7,085 nucleotides of DNA from Hyphomicrobiales bacterium (GTDB taxonomy: Bacteria > Pseudomonadota > Alphaproteobacteria > Rhizobiales > JAJFHB01): assembly GCA_021775795.1 (NCBI GenBank), contig JAJFHB010000277.1, positions 1-7,085 of the forward strand, written 5' to 3'. A program made the position numbers and the translations under genes. The notes beneath the pieces are model-generated. The model made no database searches, had not been told where the DNA came from, and saw only the letters and a list, made by a program, of their open reading frames with translations. Below are positions 5,630-7,085 of this stretch, one piece after another. Each line of letters starts with the position of its first letter. The stretch's first letter is position 1.

Positions 5630-6778
5630 ATGGCATCAAACGGAGCGCGGCTGTTCGAGCCGATAAATTTGCGCAGCGTTGCGGTCAAAAACCGTATCGC
5701 TGTCTCGCCCATGAGCCAGTATCGTGCCGTCAACGGCTATGCAAATGCCTGGCATATGGTGCATCTGGGCCGCTTTGCTCTTGGCGGTGCGGGGCTGGTT
5801 TTTGCCGAGGCTACTGCCGTTGAAGATCGTGGTCGCAGGACGCACGGCGACCTTGGTCTATGGGACGACGCGCAGATCGAGCCCCTGGTGCCTGTCACAA
5901 AGTTCATTACCGATGAAGGAGCCGTGCCGGGTGTTCAGCTTGGTCATGCCGGCCGCAAGGCGTCGGAAAGGCGACCGTGGCAGGGGGAAACGCCAGTCGA
6001 TGAGGAAGATGTTGAGCTCAGGGGCGAAGCGCCCTGGGCTGCAATCGCACCGTCTGCAATTCCTTACGCAGACGGCTGGCCCACTCCTGATGAAATGACG
6101 GATGCGGACATTGAGAAGGTTGTGGGTGCTTTTGGCGCTGCCGCACGGAGATCACTGGAAGCCGGTTTCCGTGTCATCGAAGTCTATGCGGCCCATGGCT
6201 TCCTCGTGCATCAGTTTTTATCGCCCATTGCCAACCAACGGCGTGACAAGTGGGGAGGGGACGCTGCTGGACGGCGGCGCTTCGCCCTTGAAGTTGCCCG
6301 TAGTATCCGGGCCAACTGGCCTGAGGATTTGCCGCTGCTGTTTCGCCTGTCTGCAACAGACTGGCTCGAAGGCGGAATAGAGGTCGAAGAGACAATCGAA
6401 ACCGCACAGGCCCTGGCGTTGGAGGGTGTCGACATGATCGATTGTTCGACCGGCGGTATCGGTGGCCGCGAGCGCCCCCGGCGTATGAAGATTGAGCAGG
6501 GGTTTCAAGTCCCCTTTGCTAACCAGATAAAGAACAGTGTCGGCATTGCGACCATGGCGGTTGGTTGCCTTTGGGACCCGGAAGTTTGCGAAGCGGTGAT
6601 TGCCGATGGCAGCGCTGATATGGTGGCACTGGCGCGCGAGTTGCTCGACGATCCAAACTGGCCCTTGCACACAGCCGCAGCACTTGGGGCAAATGAGAAC
6701 CACGCCCTATGGCCGCCGGAATCTGGCTGGTGGTTGATGAAGCGGGAGCGATTGTTTTCAAAGCTTGGTCTGCGCTGA
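5630..6778 (+). CDS. NADH:flavin oxidoreductase, Old Yellow Enzyme family (YqjM/XenA-like) with altered active-site residues
   Basis: Predicted FMN-dependent ene-reductase of 382 residues, a single TIM barrel. Family landmarks in order: KNRIAVSPMSQY (20-31), VQLGHAGRKA (102-111; Gln103 binds FMN), IAPSAIPY (139-146), AAHGFLVHQFLSPIANQR (187-204), FRLSATDW (238-245; Arg239), DMIDCSTGG (268-276) and ALARELLDDPNW (333-344; Arg336, phosphate site). An insertion near 112-138 resembles XenA more than YqjM. Two hallmarks differ: the flavin-tuning Cys is Ser29, and the first His of the usual substrate-binding HxxH is Tyr186 (YAAH, with His189 kept). Relatives reduce activated C=C bonds, nitro esters and quinones with NAD(P)H; these changes make the substrate less certain. 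GAGG sits 8 bases before the ATG, and a second AGAGGCG copy lies 14 bases further upstream without a usable start. Context with GST, the AhpD-like protein and TetR points to electrophile or xenobiotic detoxification. Confidence 0.95.
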   Translation: MASNGARLFEPINLRSVAVKNRIAVSPMSQYRAVNGYANAWHMVHLGRFALGGAGLVFAEATAVEDRGRRTHGDLGLWDDAQIEPLVPVTKFITDEGAVPGVQLGHAGRKASERRPWQGETPVDEEDVELRGEAPWAAIAPSAIPYADGWPTPDEMTDADIEKVVGAFGAAARRSLEAGFRVIEVYAAHGFLVHQFLSPIANQRRDKWGGDAAGRRRFALEVARSIRANWPEDLPLLFRLSATDWLEGGIEVEETIETAQALALEGVDMIDCSTGGIGGRERPRRMKIEQGFQVPFANQIKNSVGIATMAVGCLWDPEVCEAVIADGSADMVALARELLDDPNWPLHTAAALGANENHALWPPESGWWLMKRERLFSKLGLR

Positions 6779-6805
6779 GTTCGCTTGTCAAAAGTAACAA
6801 GGGAC

Positions 6806-6831
6806 GAGCAGGGAGCCGGGGCTCCCCGCTC
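6806..6831. terminator. Dyad between convergent genes, possible bidirectional terminator
   Basis: Twelve-base arms (6806-6817 and 6820-6831) pair except for one A-C mismatch around a very short centre, so the real loop is probably 4 or more bases. It lies 27 bases after the Old Yellow Enzyme stop and 11 bases beyond the convergent YHS gene stop, a position typical of shared terminators. U-tracts are poor on the plus side; a loose T-rich run follows on the minus side. Confidence 0.5.
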
Positions 6832-6842
6832 TGATTGTGATG

Positions 6843-7085
6843 TTAGAGCTCACGTGCAGCCGTATGCTCAATGTCCTGCCATTGATCGTCGGCGTTATCG
6901 ATGTTGCCGTCTACGTCTTCGAGGAACAGAGCGGCAATGTCTTCATTCAGATTGAGGTAGAGCTTGCCACCCTCAACGCGCCAAAGATGCGGGTCGCCAT
7001 CGAACTTCTTGCCCACTGAAACACCATAGGCACAGAACCCACCATACTGCGGAATGTAGTGTTCGGGATCCGATGCAAATGTGTC
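6843..7085 (-). CDS. YHS-domain-containing protein, C-terminal part (cut by window edge)
   Basis: The last 80 codons of a leftward gene whose start is right of the window. The translation contains DPEHYIPQYGGFCAYGVSVG near its beginning and continues with DPHLWRVEGGKLYLNLN and a C-terminal acidic stretch ending in TAAREL. This is the familiar pattern of the small bacterial YHS family: DP(E)xYxPQYGGxCAYG, then xxWxxxxGKLYLNxN. Such proteins are usually about 150 residues, often with an N-terminal signal peptide that cannot be checked here. The YHS domain is related to metal-binding TRASH-like domains and is often seen near redox or metal genes, but its biochemical role in this family is not firmly known. 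The gene is convergent with the Old Yellow Enzyme gene, so functional linkage is uncertain. Confidence 0.88.
   Translation of the reverse strand, partial: DTFASDPEHYIPQYGGFCAYGVSVGKKFDGDPHLWRVEGGKLYLNLNEDIAALFLEDVDGNIDNADDQWQDIEHTAAREL

Noticed and set aside
6218..6703. Minus-strand open frame of 161 codons
   Set aside because: Antisense shadow of the Old Yellow Enzyme coding region; no recognisable protein family.
6837..7019. Plus-strand open frame of 60 codons
   Set aside because: Covers the dyad-flanked end of the YHS gene on the other strand; its translation matches nothing known, whereas the minus strand gives a clear YHS domain.
1..7085. Mobile element, CRISPR, tRNA, rRNA or prophage signals
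   Set aside because: No transposase or integrase coding, no regularly spaced repeats, no cloverleaf-like or rRNA-like sequence was seen; all long stretches are explained by ordinary genes.

Overview
The window looks like bacterial chromosome from a Gram-negative species, most likely an alphaproteobacterium. Coding is dense, base composition is moderately GC-rich (high fifties by eye), and the genes belong to families common in Rhizobiales/Rhodobacterales-type genomes: a Tat-exported family-5 solute-binding protein, an M20 peptidase, a TetR regulator and an Old Yellow Enzyme. The taxonomic guess is inference; there is no rRNA or other marker gene. I see no mobile element, CRISPR array, tRNA or rRNA.

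Left module (1-3501). A leftward pair is a metal-dependent M20 amidohydrolase (380-1636) followed by the start of a major-facilitator transporter (1-383, cut by the window edge). The two overlap by 4 bases (ATGA), so they are probably translationally coupled. Across a 194-bp intergenic region, a rightward gene encodes a DppA/OppA-type solute-binding protein (1831-3501) with a twin-arginine signal. No ABC permease or ATPase gene is in view. Together the three suggest uptake, hydrolysis and membrane transport of a peptide-like or N-acylated compound; the substrate cannot be read from sequence.

Right module (3514-6778). A leftward TetR regulator (3514-4113) is divergent from a rightward set: an AhpD/carboxymuconolactone-decarboxylase-like protein (4230-4796), a YfcG-like glutathione S-transferase (4900-5580) and a YqjM/XenA-class Old Yellow Enzyme (5630-6778). 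The 116-bp TetR/AhpD spacer holds a 24-bp imperfect palindrome (4152-4175), a good operator candidate. A strong hairpin (4811-4845) and then a G-free, C-rich tract (4846-4885) lie between the AhpD-like and GST genes, so readthrough may be limited or regulated. The content resembles an electrophile/redox stress cassette like nemR-nemA. The regulator carries a GCL cysteine that appears to line up with the sensing Cys106 of E. coli NemR.

Right edge (6843-7085). The C-terminal part of a YHS-domain protein runs leftward, convergent with the Old Yellow Enzyme, with a dyad at 6806-6831 between them.

Most notable points: the Old Yellow Enzyme appears to have lost two class hallmarks, with Ser29 in place of the flavin-tuning Cys and Tyr186 in place of the first His of the substrate-binding HxxH. 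The operator-like palindrome and the hairpin plus C-rich leader inside the detoxification gene set also merit a second look. I did not find a clearly unprecedented system.
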